Of a stretch of 64,000 nucleotides of DNA, positions 11,410 to 23,867 are shown in pieces; the stretch's first letter is position 1; every line of letters begins with the position of its first letter. The position numbers and the translations under genes were made by a program. Under the pieces are notes generated by a model. The model was not told where the DNA came from, made no database searches, and saw nothing but the letters and a program-made list of their open reading frames with translations. The stretch covers positions 1-64,000 of the forward strand of contig MU129187.1 in the NCBI GenBank assembly GCA_014904985.1, read 5' to 3'. Source of the stretch: Hydnum rufescens UP504 (taxonomy: Eukaryota > Basidiomycota > Agaricomycetes > Cantharellales > Hydnaceae).

Positions 11410-11657
11410 NNNNNNNNNNNNNNNNNNNNNNNNNNNNNNNNNNNNNNNNNNNNNNNNNNNNNNNNNNNNNNNNNNNNNNNNNNNNNNNNNNNNNNNNNNN
11501 NNNNNNNNNNNNNNNNNNNNNNNNNNNNNNNNNNNNNNNNNNNNNNNNNNNNNNNNNNNNNNNNNNNNNNNNNNNNNNNNNNNNNNNNNNNNNNNNNNNN
11601 NNNNNNNNNNNNNNNNNNNNNNNNNNNNNNNNNNNNNNNNNNNNNNNNNNNNNNNNN
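11410..11657. other. Assembly gap (248 N)
   Basis: A run of 248 Ns. Its left flank is unrelated to hAT, while its right flank starts in the middle of hAT copy 2 (equivalent to about 7227 of copy 1). If the gap size were real, copy 2 would lack its first 1.1 kb or more; more probably the gap is mis-sized or hides the left end. Confidence 0.95.
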
Positions 11658-13553
11658 TGCTCATGGATACAACGCCGAGAAGACCATACACTAGCTCTTC
11701 GAGCTGATCTCATAGCCTTCCACTATCTGCCAGGAAGCCATGATGGAAAATCTCTATGTACCGCTGCGATGAAAATGCTCGAACGTGCTCACGTAATAAA
11801 CAAGGTGAACTTAGAGTATGATCCACCCGCTCCGTTGGCTGATATCTAGTATTTCAAGATCGGTTGGTGACACTCGATAATGCATCAAACAATAATACCT
11901 CATGGTTGAGCTTGAAAAGGTATTGAGTGGGGCGGGTGTCGTGTTCTCTTCGGAAAATAATAGAGTCCGGTGCGTGGAACTCGTCTGGTTTGCACCAAAC
12001 CATTCCTTACTGCTACATGTCACGGCGACTAGATGCTTCGCCCATGTCATTAATATTGCTGTTCAGCATGTACTCGCGCTCCTGAAGACGGCACCTGAGG
12101 GTGACATCATGGCCCGGCTGCATGGACTTGTTAACGCAATCCGAACATCCAGTGACCGTCGTGTGGCATTCCTGGATACCGTACGACAAGGAAATGCCTC
12201 GAAACTATTCCAGCCACCCGTCCCTGAAGTAGAATTGCTTCGAGAGGTCGAGACAAGGTGGGACTCGGCACATGGTATGTTAAGAACAACAATACCCGCA
12301 CGGCCAGTAAGTGCTCCTTTTCAAAAGGACAGTCTAATACTGATTTTTTTTGAGGCCATCGAGGCCATGATGATACAGAAAAAATATCGTGAAATACGGA
12401 GCAAGAACTTGACCGATGAGCAGTGGACCATGGCCCAGAAGATTCTGGATATCTTAGATGTACGTTGGTGTCCCCTGACCATTCCATGGCCTATCCGTAC
12501 CACATACCAATCGTCTCACTGCTTTGGAATAGTATCCACACTTGTTCCAGCACCTAATGACCGGCGAGGCCACCCCTACCCTCAGTAGTGCCTTACCCGC
12601 CTTCCAGTGCCTTCAAGATCGCTGGGAGGACCATGCAGGAAAACACCCTGACATGGCAAAACACATATTAGGAGGAATGGAACGGTTGGATAAGTACCAC
12701 GAAAAGGCAGGAAGGACGCGCGCTTATGTGATAGCCTTAGGTAAGTAAATCTTCACATTCCGCCGACCATCAAGCTTATGTCCATCTATATCCTCTTAGT
12801 TCTCAATCCAACCATCAAACTATCATTCATACGAAAGCATTGGTCCCCAATAGAACAAGAAATGGCCGAGATATGGATCAAGGATGAGGTAAGCATTGTA
12901 CCACCACAACGTCGGTGGTGGCTCTTACCTGTGGTACAATCTAGCTTCAAAAGTATCGAGTGGATAGCCCTATGAATTTGGGCACAACACCACTCACCAA
13001 GCTTTCCGACTCTGCCCGTGTAAAGCTTGGTCTTATTGATGTGGATGATGACCTTGACGGTGAAGAAATCAGTGTGGATGATGAGTACTCTGCGTATATC
13101 GGTAGTTCGACACGTCGGATTCAAGCCACGCAACCCGTCCTTACATTCTGGCAGGTCTGCCCTTTTCGTTCAACTTTTGGTTCTATTATCCAAATATATT
13201 TTGAGCACTCGTCTGTATAGGAACATGAGCATACCTACCCAACGTGGTTCCGAATGGCATTAGATTATCTACCTATTCAAGCATCATCCGTTCCGTGCGA
13301 GCGGGTCTTTTCTTCAAGCTCGGAAACCATGACAAAAAGACAAAACCGCCTGAAGCCCGACGTTATGGAGGCTCTTCAAATGCTTAAATTTCGGCTTAAG
13401 AAGGACCGACTAAATTTCACGAAAGATTGGGAGACTCCGATCACCGATATGACAGTCGACCCGGACAACAGTGACGTGCTTGGCGAAGTCTTAAGTACCC
13501 AGTCGACAGAATTAGACAGTATGCTGGACCGTCTTTTGGGGGAAGAAGATTAG
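11658..13553 (+). pseudogene. hAT transposase, copy 2 (5'-incomplete)
   Basis: Starts inside the catalytic core ('HGWIQRRED' region, with one base missing against copy 1) and runs through 'RCFAHVIN', 'ETRWDSAHGML', 'LNPTIKLSFIRKHW' and the dimerisation motif 'LPIQASSVPCERVFSSSSET' at about 13265-13330, to the same stop as copy 1. Single-base deletions relative to copy 1 near 11662, 11868 and 11900 break the frame. All lie within about 240 bp of the assembly gap, which suggests low-quality sequence rather than biology. The BED finger is absent from the visible part. Confidence 0.8.
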
Positions 13554-13737
13554 AGCTCTTAACCGACTTAACATTATGTACATAAAGAGTATGCCGAGTC
13601 TTCTTCAAGTCAACTCTGAGTCCAAGTCAAATCCGAAATATGACTTGACTTCGGACATAAGTCAAGTCTCACGGAAATCTCGCCAAGTCGCCCGAAGTCG
13701 AGTCCAAGTCAGTTCAAGTCAAGTCGCGGCAACACTA
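11658..13737 (+). mobile_element. hAT DNA transposon copy 2 (left end in gap)
   Basis: Almost identical to 7227-9311 of copy 1. I count only two substitutions (for example 13040 T for C) and four single-base length differences over 2 kb. The right terminal repeat CGGCAACACTA is intact at 13727-13737. The next 8 bases, GTCATAGC, match a motif in the kinase-unit repeat ('gagagtcatagc' at about 20774 and 26955), so the element sits in that repeat and GTCATAGC is probably its target duplication. The left end is not visible. Confidence 0.88.
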
Positions 13738-14852
13738 GTCATAGCCAAATCGGATGATCTCCATTCAATTATCCGTTCCTCTTCTCGGTCAGCGCTTGCA
13801 TAATGCTTTCCTGAACATGGCTGGTCAACTCAAACCCCTCCTCAGCGAAAACTTTCAAGGGACTCATTAGCCTACACCCTTGCAATTTTCTCGTCCCCGT
13901 CATGGTGACCGGCTCCAAATCGAAGGACAGATACCCAGGCTGATCCTAAACATGTACGTGGACATCTCTTGCTGTGTGCCATATCGCTACAAGTTTGGGC
14001 ACATCCTCATGCCCTGGGCGTCAAGGTGGTCCCACAGCCACCACCTCAAGTCCTTCGACCATTCTCGCCAAGCACGTGGACGTGGTTCCTTTTTTCATTC
14101 TCAGGGACTAGGGAGGCAAGTCATCCTGCCACTCAGAAGACGACCAAGGAAGAATGAGTTACACAGCCCCTTGCCGCTCCGGGCTCTGATGTTAGCTGCA
14201 GGTGTCCTCGTCACCCATTTAGCGATGAGCAAATGAGGAGAGAGTGGATGTAGAACATACAGCGTGTGAGATCCAAAAGCTGAAACGACGCTCTTGTAGG
14301 CTGAATGATGGTGAAGCGCATGAAAAACCCAAGGCGTGAGAAAGGGGACAACCATCGTCCCGCGACGAACCTGGAGTATAGAAGTGATACAACGGCTAAG
14401 ACATGGACATTTGTTGCATCGACAGAATAAACGAGGCTCACAGATACTAAGCCCCCCCCCGGTTTACTCCCGTAAATTTATTTTACCCTCTTGAGATGGT
14501 CCGCACAACCTGTGTATTAAGAAAAAAAAATGGCCTACCGGGACGTGAGAGGGTGCGACCCGGAAGACCCGCCCCCGGCCCAAGAATTGGTGCTGATGGA
14601 CAGTTGCGAACACGACACCATCAAATAAGAGTCAAGCTTGAGAAGCGTACCTCCATACATCAGCATATACCATTACTGTACCGTAACTGGGCCTGGGCAT
14701 TCTTCCTCGGCCACGACAAAGTTTCGTTGGAAACTATGTCGTCTTCGGGACCATCACCGGGGAATATGCTGCTAGGTGCGGTTGAACAACTCTGTCAAGA
14801 TCGCTGGAGAAGAAGCGTGATGAAGGAAGCCAGTCGCAGATCAAGGTGCATC

Positions 14853-16388
14853 CACCGGCGCGAGGATCACATCTATGCGATCCCTATTTCTCAACACGTT
14901 CGACGACCACAAAAGCATAACGAGTCGTGCGACTGGAAACTCCAGTATGGGGGGTGTGTCAAGCCCGGTCACGTCCTGCGTCTCGTCAGAGAGCGATACG
15001 AGGGCATGGAAGAACAATGCGACAATATTTCCAAGGAGACGTGGGATCTGGGGCTCATCGATGCCTTGAAAGCCTGTGCCGCAAACCTCCGAAGTGAATG
15101 ATCGAGTCCAACAGGAGGAGACATGGAGCCATAAGAATTTTCAGGATCTCTGAATCTCTTATGGCTGAACCAGAATGCCGGTGCGTACGCTGGCCTTGGC
15201 TGCTCCCATCGGAGAAAATTACGGGCCACGAACTGGAACGCATTCCTGACACGTCCTCGATGGCTTGGGTCTTCATAAATCCGTGCCCGATAGCGCCTCA
15301 TGCATCTCGCGGGAATCCGCCAGGGGCTGCCAATCCCCAAGTCCAATCATGGGAGCCGCAAGTTTACGCGAATACGCCTGTCCTGTATCCAGAATGGGAA
15401 AAGTTGGAGAGACCCGGGGTTTCTGACGATTGGGTGGGAGGGGTGAATGAGAACGGAATGGGAGAAGGGTTAGATCTAATACACAAGGTTCTCTAGAACG
15501 CGAAGCAGCATTGAGTTTTACTCGTCCTTCTAGGGGTATGGCCGAATTTATAGCCGTTCAGGGGGCATAGAGGCAGTGAGAGACAATTCCCCATCCGTTC
15601 AAAACACCCCTGGTAACTCTAGTCCTAGAAATGCTGGAATGATTTGGTAAACCTGGCCACACTGCGACAAATCCTGGTGAGAATTCAATATGTGCGGATC
15701 AGGAATACACGTACAAATCCTCCTGAAAATGGAGAGGGCCCACAGCTCTCAAGGATGCCGAGGATAAAATTTCACCACAACGATTGGGAATGCTCTTTAG
15801 TCAACCCGGTGATCAAGCCCAGTAATACTGATCGTCCCTTTCGCGGATTTGAATTGCTAGGTGAAGGTCCAACTGACAAAACAAGGATTGGAATGAAAAC
15901 ACAGGGGGAGAGGGAGTAGTGATTACATAGGTGTGCGCCGAGACGAGTGAGATCTTGAGAATGGAATTGAGGCTGTGAAGAAAAAAAATCCCCAACACCA
16001 CTCCAGATTTCCGCTCGGATAGTATGAGTGCTGTTGACTTAGATGGCACCAAAACGCTCCGTGCTAGTTGTGGATCCGGTCTCCCACAAGCATCACGGTC
16101 AGTAAGATGCACACCTTTGGGACCTTCGCATATATCAGAGTCAAGCCACATTAGCCCAGTAGGGAGTCGGAATCCAGCTGACGCGAACATCGTCAGAAAG
16201 AAATATGAGCAAGGCGCGACCAAGGTCGAGTACTAGCTGTTGCTTCACTAGTATCAGCCATCACTTGATCCCCCGAGGTCAGACCTTCAAATGTGGCAGA
16301 AGCTCAGAGCATTAGAGGTGGGAAGCAGTCCCGAAATTTCGTCAGGAGACCGTTCTAGAAGCGGAGAGCACGTTCGGAACGCAAGGCA
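14853..16388. other. Unit-A-specific insertion, content unrecognised
   Basis: Sequence present in unit A but absent at the matching place in unit B (about 22390). GCATC occurs at both edges (14848-14852 and 16389-16393), a possible 5-bp target duplication. The ends show no terminal repeats. Frames such as 14969-15346 (minus) and 15813-16223 (minus) carry no recognised motif. Confidence 0.35.
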
Positions 16389-17775
16389 GCATCGCTAGTG
16401 GTGGTCTCAACGAGGCACGGCCCTGTCAAGTGATGTCGAGACACAGTGGATTGGTTGCACACAGCCACGATACAAAGCCCGCTTTCGAGTTGTTCGGAGA
16501 CTCAGACTGAGCTAGCGAATTCACTCATTCACAGCTCGAGGCAGGCTGTCACAGGTCACGGGTCACGCTGAACTACGAAAACGGCCGAAGTTGGAGCCGA
16601 CCTCCAACTAACCCATACAGTACGAACTGATAGTAACAGCTCACTGGGCGGACTACCAGTTTTGAGCGGCATAGGAATTTTGGGCGAATCTCCGGTCGAA
16701 GGAGGATGGAAGTCCGCACTCCGGATTCTTCGAAGGCGCCTACAACCAGGTGAGATAATTACTGTACATGCCATATGTTCGTTTTCCCACGGGCCCGCCA
16801 GCTACGTCTCTTCGATGAACTCTGGGCCTTTAATTGTATCTGAATGATGTGGTACTGTCGCTCCTGTTCTTTCTTCCAATTCGGTGTCGAGTGGGCCAGA
16901 AAATATCTTACCTTCACCATGTTCGCATGGTTCACGTATGTTTCTTTCTCTCCACTCCGTCTCGAGTCCTTACCGACAACATATGCAGGCACTGGCACAC
17001 TAAGCCTCACCGCTTCGAGTGGGCTCAGGCTGCTTCAGACTCACCGGGGCTCTGGTGTCGAGAAAACAACTGCGCGTGATCCCCCCCCTGCGGAATAGGG
17101 AAATAGCCTCATATAGATGCCCGGCGTATCTAGGCTGTCCGGAAGCGTCCTGTGAGTGTATTCCCCTGGAGTCCTCGTTGATAGAGTAGGGGAATGGCCG
17201 TCAAGTATGGATGAGGATGATCAGGTATGGACCAATCATTGATCGATTCCACGCCCAGGCCATATACGAGAAAGACCGAGAGCAGCCAGAAAGTCGGTGC
17301 GCCCCATTCTCGTTCCTTCAATGCCCTGTGTTATTATATATCATTCGGAGCCCCGACGGGTCCGGCGGAAATTGACTGAAGAAGCCGCCATGAATGTCTA
17401 ATTAGTATGACTGGTTTTTCCGCTGTCTTCGCGATTCTTGTTTCGCTCAATGTTGCGAAATTCGCTGTGGCGCCTGGTTAATTTCTCCCACTGGCACTAA
17501 TATCCCCTTGGGGAGTATAAATGTCATATTTGTCCAAGTATAATACACATGTACAGTGGTATCTTTTCCTCTCTCAAGCCGTACACGACAAGCGTCTAGA
17601 ATTGACATCTACATAAAAGTTGTCCCCGCCATATACAACATGACGCCCGTGATCAAGACAGAAAATAAGTAGTCGCAAGGACAGGTGATTGTGGCTAGGA
17701 TCACTGTGACTCGACGTTAGTCTCCAGCACATCACGGCCCAGTCCAATACCTGTTGAAAACTCCGGTGGCGACCA

Positions 17776-20743
17776 TTATACAGTTTCGAAAGTCGATTCG
17801 TTGTAGGGCTCATAGGACACCATCAATGAGTAGAGGAGGCGGAATTTCGCAGAATAATCCTTCCATTTTGAGACGTAGGGGGGGATCCCCGATGATGATG
17901 CAAACTTCCCCGTCAGGGAGGTGAAAGCAGTGAAAGGCGAATACTGGTGATTTGCTTTATGGTGCCAAGATACATCCAAGTCATCATCGAAATCTACCAA
18001 TACCCTATCAAGTTTGACTTCTGTTAAAGAATAAGGCCCAACGCACCCTTGAGGTTCCGCTCATCCATCAACTCCCATCGATAACGCTGATAGATCGGGA
18101 CTCGGTGCAGTGAGCTCGAGGACTCCACCACGATGCTCAGTCCGCCGTCGGCGACCGAGATCAACTTTGCTTCCTCAATCCCAGGAACGCACATAAATCG
18201 AACACGCATCCCCTGTAAATAAATAACCTAGGTGCATAATCCAGTAGAGTAGTATCTAGAAAGAGCACGTACGATCCCTTGCTGGACGTCCAAGTTTGTT
18301 CGATAGGTACGATACAGGCAGTGCTGTAGAGTGTCGATGATTAAGTCCACTGATGGCCGACGCGACCGGTCATGAGACCAGCAGCGTTCTAAGACTTGCA
18401 AAACCGAAGGAAACGTGCCGTCCTTGTTTGATGGTTTAAAAGGAGGCTGATGACTCCATATAGCACTCATGATGTGTGCCTCTTTGGGGAGTTCGGGATA
18501 CGGCTCCTGGTCAAACAGGATCTGCAGTGAATGGAGGATTACAAGTTAGACACAAAGCACAGCGTACGAGGAGAATGGACCCCACCGCAATACAGGTACA
18601 TGCATAAGCATATATGTCTGTCTCCACAGTTCTAGTGCTTTCGTGCAGAAGCTCAGGGGCTAGAAATCGCAGTGACCCGCCGAAGTTTGATGACGTATGG
18701 CCAGTAGGGTGCCCATCAAGAATTATAGACAGTCCGAAATCACAAATACTCGCCCTTCCTTCCCCGTCGATCAACACATTCGGCTGAGGATATCAGTTGA
18801 TCAGTAAGGCACCACCACTCGGGATATTGAAGCATACCCCTTTCAGATCGCCGTGTATGATTGGAGGGTGGTGTTCATGCAAGTATTGTAATCCCAGCGC
18901 GACATCGGCACACTGTAAAGATCAAGCTCAGTGGGCGATGGATGCCGAATTCGGGAGGAAGTATATGGATATAAACGCACGATAATCTCTCGATTGACAC
19001 TTGGATTCTTTGCTAGAAACCTCAAGACATTACCGTGGAGGTATGAAATTGAAACGAGACCAGGCCCTTCGGGTTCTTCAGTATGACCTAACAATCGCAC
19101 CACGTTCTCGTGATGCAACTGGGCCCATATCCGCATTTCGACATGCAGACGCTATACATGTCGTGAATGAAAGAGTCATGGTGCAATTATTAGATGAAAT
19201 TACCTTGTGGAGTTTCCGTTTGAGTATGTCCTCATCCGTATATGAGGCACGAAGGACCTTGATGGCGACCTAGGACATCAGCTGTTAACACAAGCACCGT
19301 GTAAGAACCATGAATTGAGAACAATACCTGAAGAGCTTGGTCAGGGTCGTCGCCGGAGGCAGAGAGCAAGCAGCCTCTCCAGACCGAGGAGTACCCACCT
19401 GTGGCCATGGGTGTTGAGCCTAAACGAACAACACGGCCAGTCAAGTTGGGAGTTTCGGGGGGACTGGGTTGGAGATTGGTAAATGGTGGGCTAGCTTGTG
19501 GGCCTTGTCCTGAAGCTTCTGCAGAAAGGGCCGTAATCACAACGCCTTGCAGAATGGATGTGGTCTCGTCTATTCCGGTGGAAGCCTCTTTAGGAGAGAT
19601 CACAGTGGAAGGAGTGGGAGTTGAAGATGGATTCGCGAGTTGCACCGGTCGCCTCTCGTCGGTTTGGTCAGATAAGGGCTCCCCGTTTCGGGATGTTGAA
19701 GGATGATGCAGATCGTACGGTGTCAGGGATTCGACGCGCTTTGAGGCGAGGACATTGGAGCGGGTAATTTCGCGAGCTCGAGGCGGTCCACCACCATTCT
19801 TCTCAGCGCCGGTCGCAGCAGCAGGTACTGCACCATTTTCATCGGGCGACTGCATTGGGTGAGGTCGTTGGCGATGTTCCTCCCGTAAGGTTGGTGCTGA
19901 GCCAATGTGTGCTATTTTCCCTTGCGTGCCTGGTAGGGTTAAATCGGCTGGTTGGGATAGAAAACCGGGCTCGTTTTTCCATCTCTCCGGGTCCCTGAGT
20001 GAGATCTTTCTCGCGTTAGGGTACTGGATAGCAAATTGGCGCTGCACGGATTCTATAGAGGCTGCGTGGGTTGCGAACAACGCGAGGGCACTCTCGAGCC
20101 AGCGCGGTGAGGGCGGTTTGACCCAAGATCCCCCAAAACCTTGATGAAGCGTTCCGAAGTTGATGCAAGTCCACAGCCAAGACCAGCCAGAGACATCAAG
20201 TGGGGTAGAGTAATATTATTGAGAAGGTCTATGACGTGACGAAACTTCAGGGTAGCAAACGTGGTGACCATGGTGTAATAGAGGAATGGTTCCCGGAGGT
20301 TAGAGCGGTCGGCGGAGAATTGGATTATAGCCGTGCTGCTATACGGCTGCCTCTCCGCCAGCAACCAGACAATTGGCACCCTCTGGTTCTGGATGTGGAC
20401 ACTCATGAGTAGACAGTTGCCCTGGAAGTTCATTCAGCCGCCGGAATGCAAAGACATGATAAACTATGCCAACCATGTAACAGACGATGTCCCGGACATC
20501 CCCTGATATAAATGCATGTAGGCTACCAAAAGTCTTCGTTATTGTGCCGCTGCACGCATTCAACAAGAGTACTCACACAGAGTCAGGAGAGGTAACTTCC
20601 TTATAGAAGAGAGTAACGGAACAAGCGAATGGAGTTTCTGCTTTTGCAAAAGCAGCAAGATCCGCATGGTCAACGGCAGATGACAACGCCCCTCTCCTTG
20701 GAGGTATGGGAGCGGGCGGCCAAGCTCTGTTCCCGTCTGCCAT
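17776..20743 (-). pseudogene. Protein kinase (TKL-like), unit A copy, frameshifted
   Basis: Minus-strand multi-exon gene. The first exon is probably 20577-20743 (MADGNRAWPP..., donor GTGAGT). A long N-terminal region of unknown function is followed by a low-complexity linker. The kinase domain has 'GSTPMATGGYSSVWRG' (Gly loop), then exon 19204-19269 with 'VAIKVL' (catalytic Lys) and 'RIWAQLHHENVVRLLGH'. 'YLHEHHPPIIHGDLKG' is a catalytic loop with HGD in place of HRD; 'CDFGLS', 'FLAPEL' and a W-H-D-R-S-x-R-P motif follow. A C-terminal tail of about 150 residues is conserved with unit B. A one-base deletion near 20199, relative to unit B, shifts the frame in the N-terminal region, so this copy is probably broken unless the base is a sequencing error. 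Confidence 0.75.
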
Positions 20744-20789
20744 CATGATCAGAAATGCGGACGATTCGGGACGAGAGTCATAGCATTGA

Positions 20790-21290
20790 GAGGGCGCTCA
20801 TTATTGATATTCAAGGAAAGATCCGCGCCGAAGTCAGTGTATTAGAGCCACTTCGCAAGGGGCAGGAGCGGTCCGGGGGCCGAGGAAGCAATACGACTGT
20901 ATTCTTACAATCCTCTTAGTCCAAAGGCACGACGACGCAGAGGAGGGGCTAGCGAATGTAGGAGTAGCCGAGTCGGCAAGAGCCGGATTGCTTCCGGCCG
21001 TCATGGCGCGCGTCTGGTCGGCTGGGACATTCGCGCTGCTGGGAGGGGGACTCTAGGCAGCTTCTTTCCCAACCCCCCACCCTTCATTTTGTCTACAAAC
21101 TGGCTTAGTCGTGAGAGTGGCAGATAATCCCACCCACCCGCACAGTCATATCTGCCGCCCTCACGCACCGAGATCGGCGAAGCAATTGCTTCGCAATCTC
21201 TCACACAATCATGCCAGTAGAGACAAGTGTTTTGCCGATGAGCAAACGGATACAAACTCGCTAGCCGGTTCCTTTTGATCAGAAACTATC
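20790..21290. other. Spacer between units A and B, no gene recognised
   Basis: Unique, CpG-containing sequence between the kinase gene of unit A and the start of unit B. The only long frame (21001-21255, minus) has no recognised motif. Confidence 0.4.
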
Positions 21291-23867
21291 TCTCAGCTTT
21301 CCTGAGGACCACGGATTAACTCAAACCTCGCCTCTTTGATGAAAACTTTCAAGGGACTCAAAACCTACGCCTACGCCCTTGAGTTTTCGTCACGGTTCAC
21401 AGAACCCAAGTACATATACCCAGACTGATCCTGAACATCATGTACACGGACATTTCGTATTGTGTGGCAGATTGCTGTAAGTTTGGACACACCTTCGTGG
21501 TATGCGGGTCGACGTGGCCTCGCCGTCATCCCCTCAAGTCTTCCAATGCTATTCTCACTGAGCATAAGACGGTGGAAGGTGGTTACCTTTTCATTCTCCC
21601 TGAGTAGGGAGGCGGTTCAGCGCTCTACTCAGAAGACGACCAAGGAAAGAATGAGCTACACAGGCCCCTTGCGGCTTGAGGCTCTGAGTTCTGATATTGG
21701 TGGTAGGTGTCTTCGCCACATATTTAGCTATGAACAAATGAAGAGCGTGGATAAAAAAATGCACCGTGTGAGCTCCGGAAGTCCAAAGGACGCCCTTATA
21801 GAACGATAGTGGAGTACGGGAGGGAGCTAAGGCACATGGAATGGGATGGGCGTGCGTCCTACAGTTTCCTGGGCTCCCGAAACGACGAGGTGAATCTGGG
21901 GGATGGAAGTGACACAACGGCCAAAACACACATCTATCACATACGTTTACCTGGACTATTGTATCGACAGAGGAAATGCGAGGCTAACTGGGCGGACACT
22001 AAGCTTCGCCCGGCTCGCCTCGTAAATTAATTTCACCGTGTTCATACGGTCCGCACGAACTGTATTAAGAAAAATAACGGCCTACCAGGACGTGAGGGGA
22101 CTTGGCTTGGAAGACGTATTTCCGATGTAAGAACAGAGCCATACTGGTGCTAAAGGAGGACCACAAAATGACGAGGCCGTCAAGTAAGAACCAAAGTCGA
22201 GCAGCGTCCCTCCATACATCCGCATATAGCGTACCTGTACGATTTGCTGCGGGAGGTTTTCATCCTCCACTGTGCGGGTTCATTGGACACCACGTCGTCT
22301 TCGGGCCCGTCGCTGGAGAATAGGATGCTATGCTGCCATTGAAAAATCCCGTAAGACCACTAGAGAAGCGTGACAAAAGAAAGGGATTGCAGATGAATGT
22401 AATAAACATCGTAGTGGTCCCCACGAGGCGCGGCGCGACGCTGTCGAGTCGCCCCGAGGCAAGATGAATTGTTTGCAGATAAGTACGACACCAAGTCCGC
22501 TTTTGAGTTGTTTGGGGATTGCGCTAGCGTTCTACATATCGTAGGTTCGGTGACAGGTCACAAAGGCTGTCACGCATCCCAGGTCACCGAGAACTCGAAA
22601 AGTGCCCTCAGGATTAGATGAGGTTGGAGCTCCGCTCCAACTTCCCCTCAGAATGAACTCCTTAGTCGAAGCTCAATTGGGACTGGTGAAATGATGAACT
22701 ACCCGTTTTGAGCTCACAAGAATTTCGTGCCGCGAACCTCCCATCGAAGGAGGACAAAATCCGCACGTCAGGAACTAGATTCTTCCCAGGTGTCCGCAAC
22801 CGGGTGAGTTAATGTAATTCCATACGTTCTTTCCTTCGCGAACCCACCAGCTACATTTTTAGATGAGCCGTGCACTTTCAGTTGCATCTGGATGACGCGA
22901 CCTCCGGGGACTCTTTTTTCTCTCTTCTTTGTTTTTTTCTCCCAATTCAGGACGAGCGGTATCGAGGGTACCCGATATTATCTGGACTCCACTGTGTCCA
23001 CCTATGTCTATTTCTCTGCACCCGGTCTTGAATAATTACTGACAACTTATTGTATGCGGGCACTGGTACACTAACCCTTGCACCATCGGGTGGGCCAATT
23101 CAGACTCTGATGTCGAGAATCACAACAAACAACTGGGCGAATCGCCTCTGTGGAATAGGCAATAGTCCCGTGGGGTTTTTCGGCGTATCTGGGCTGTCGG
23201 GTGGCGTTTTGTGAGTGCTCTGCTCTTGGATACCGATTGATAGAGTGGGGGTAGATTGGGGGGAATGGCCGTTAAGAATGATCGGGTACAAAGCCATCTT
23301 TGATGGATCCTACACCCAGGGGGAGAACAGGTGGTGCGTTCCGCTCGCGTTCCTTTAATGCCATTTACATTTTTCTATATCCTCGGGGCCCCGGGGGTTC
23401 CATTCCACAGACATCACATAAATTAATCTGCGCGAAGAGTACGGAAGTTGACTAAATATTCCGTCAAAAAGGTCTACTTTGTGCCGCTGATTTTTTCGCA
23501 CCCTCCTCGAGATTCTTGCTTCATTCGACGTTCCGAAATTTCGATTCCCTGTGGTTGATTTCTCGCATTAATCTTCCCCTTAGGGATGTAAATTAACCAA
23601 GTATCATGCCCAGCTGATATCCTTTCTTCCTCCAAGTCTGAATCGTACGCGTACATCTGTCCGAAATCGATATCTACACTTGTAGTCACATAGATACATC
23701 ATACATAAACAACATGACACCCATGAATAAGCCGGAAAATGACGGCGGGTCGTAAGGAAAGGAGATTGAGGCTAGAATGCCTGTCAACCTCCAGGGGGAA
23801 CGGCCCACTCCCATACGTCTATAAAAAGCTCCGGTATCAATTCTCAACCTAGCGTCCATTATACTGT

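Larger units (their letters stand above)
13738..20790. repeat. Kinase-unit segmental duplication, unit A
   Basis: Large tandem unit related to unit B (about 21290-26967) and unit C (26968-27705). Shared landmarks in order are 'gcgaaaactttcaagggactc' type sequence, 'gacgaccaaggaa.gaatgag', 'cctaccrggacgtgag', 'gagttgttyggrga', then the minus-strand kinase gene. Unit A is longer because it holds an extra 1.5 kb (about 14853-16388). Units are diverged, so the duplication is not recent. The left boundary is the right end of hAT copy 2. Confidence 0.75.

Noticed and set aside
14496..15101. 201-residue plus-strand frame in unit A
   Set aside because: Matching unit B sequence does not keep the frame, and no motif is seen.
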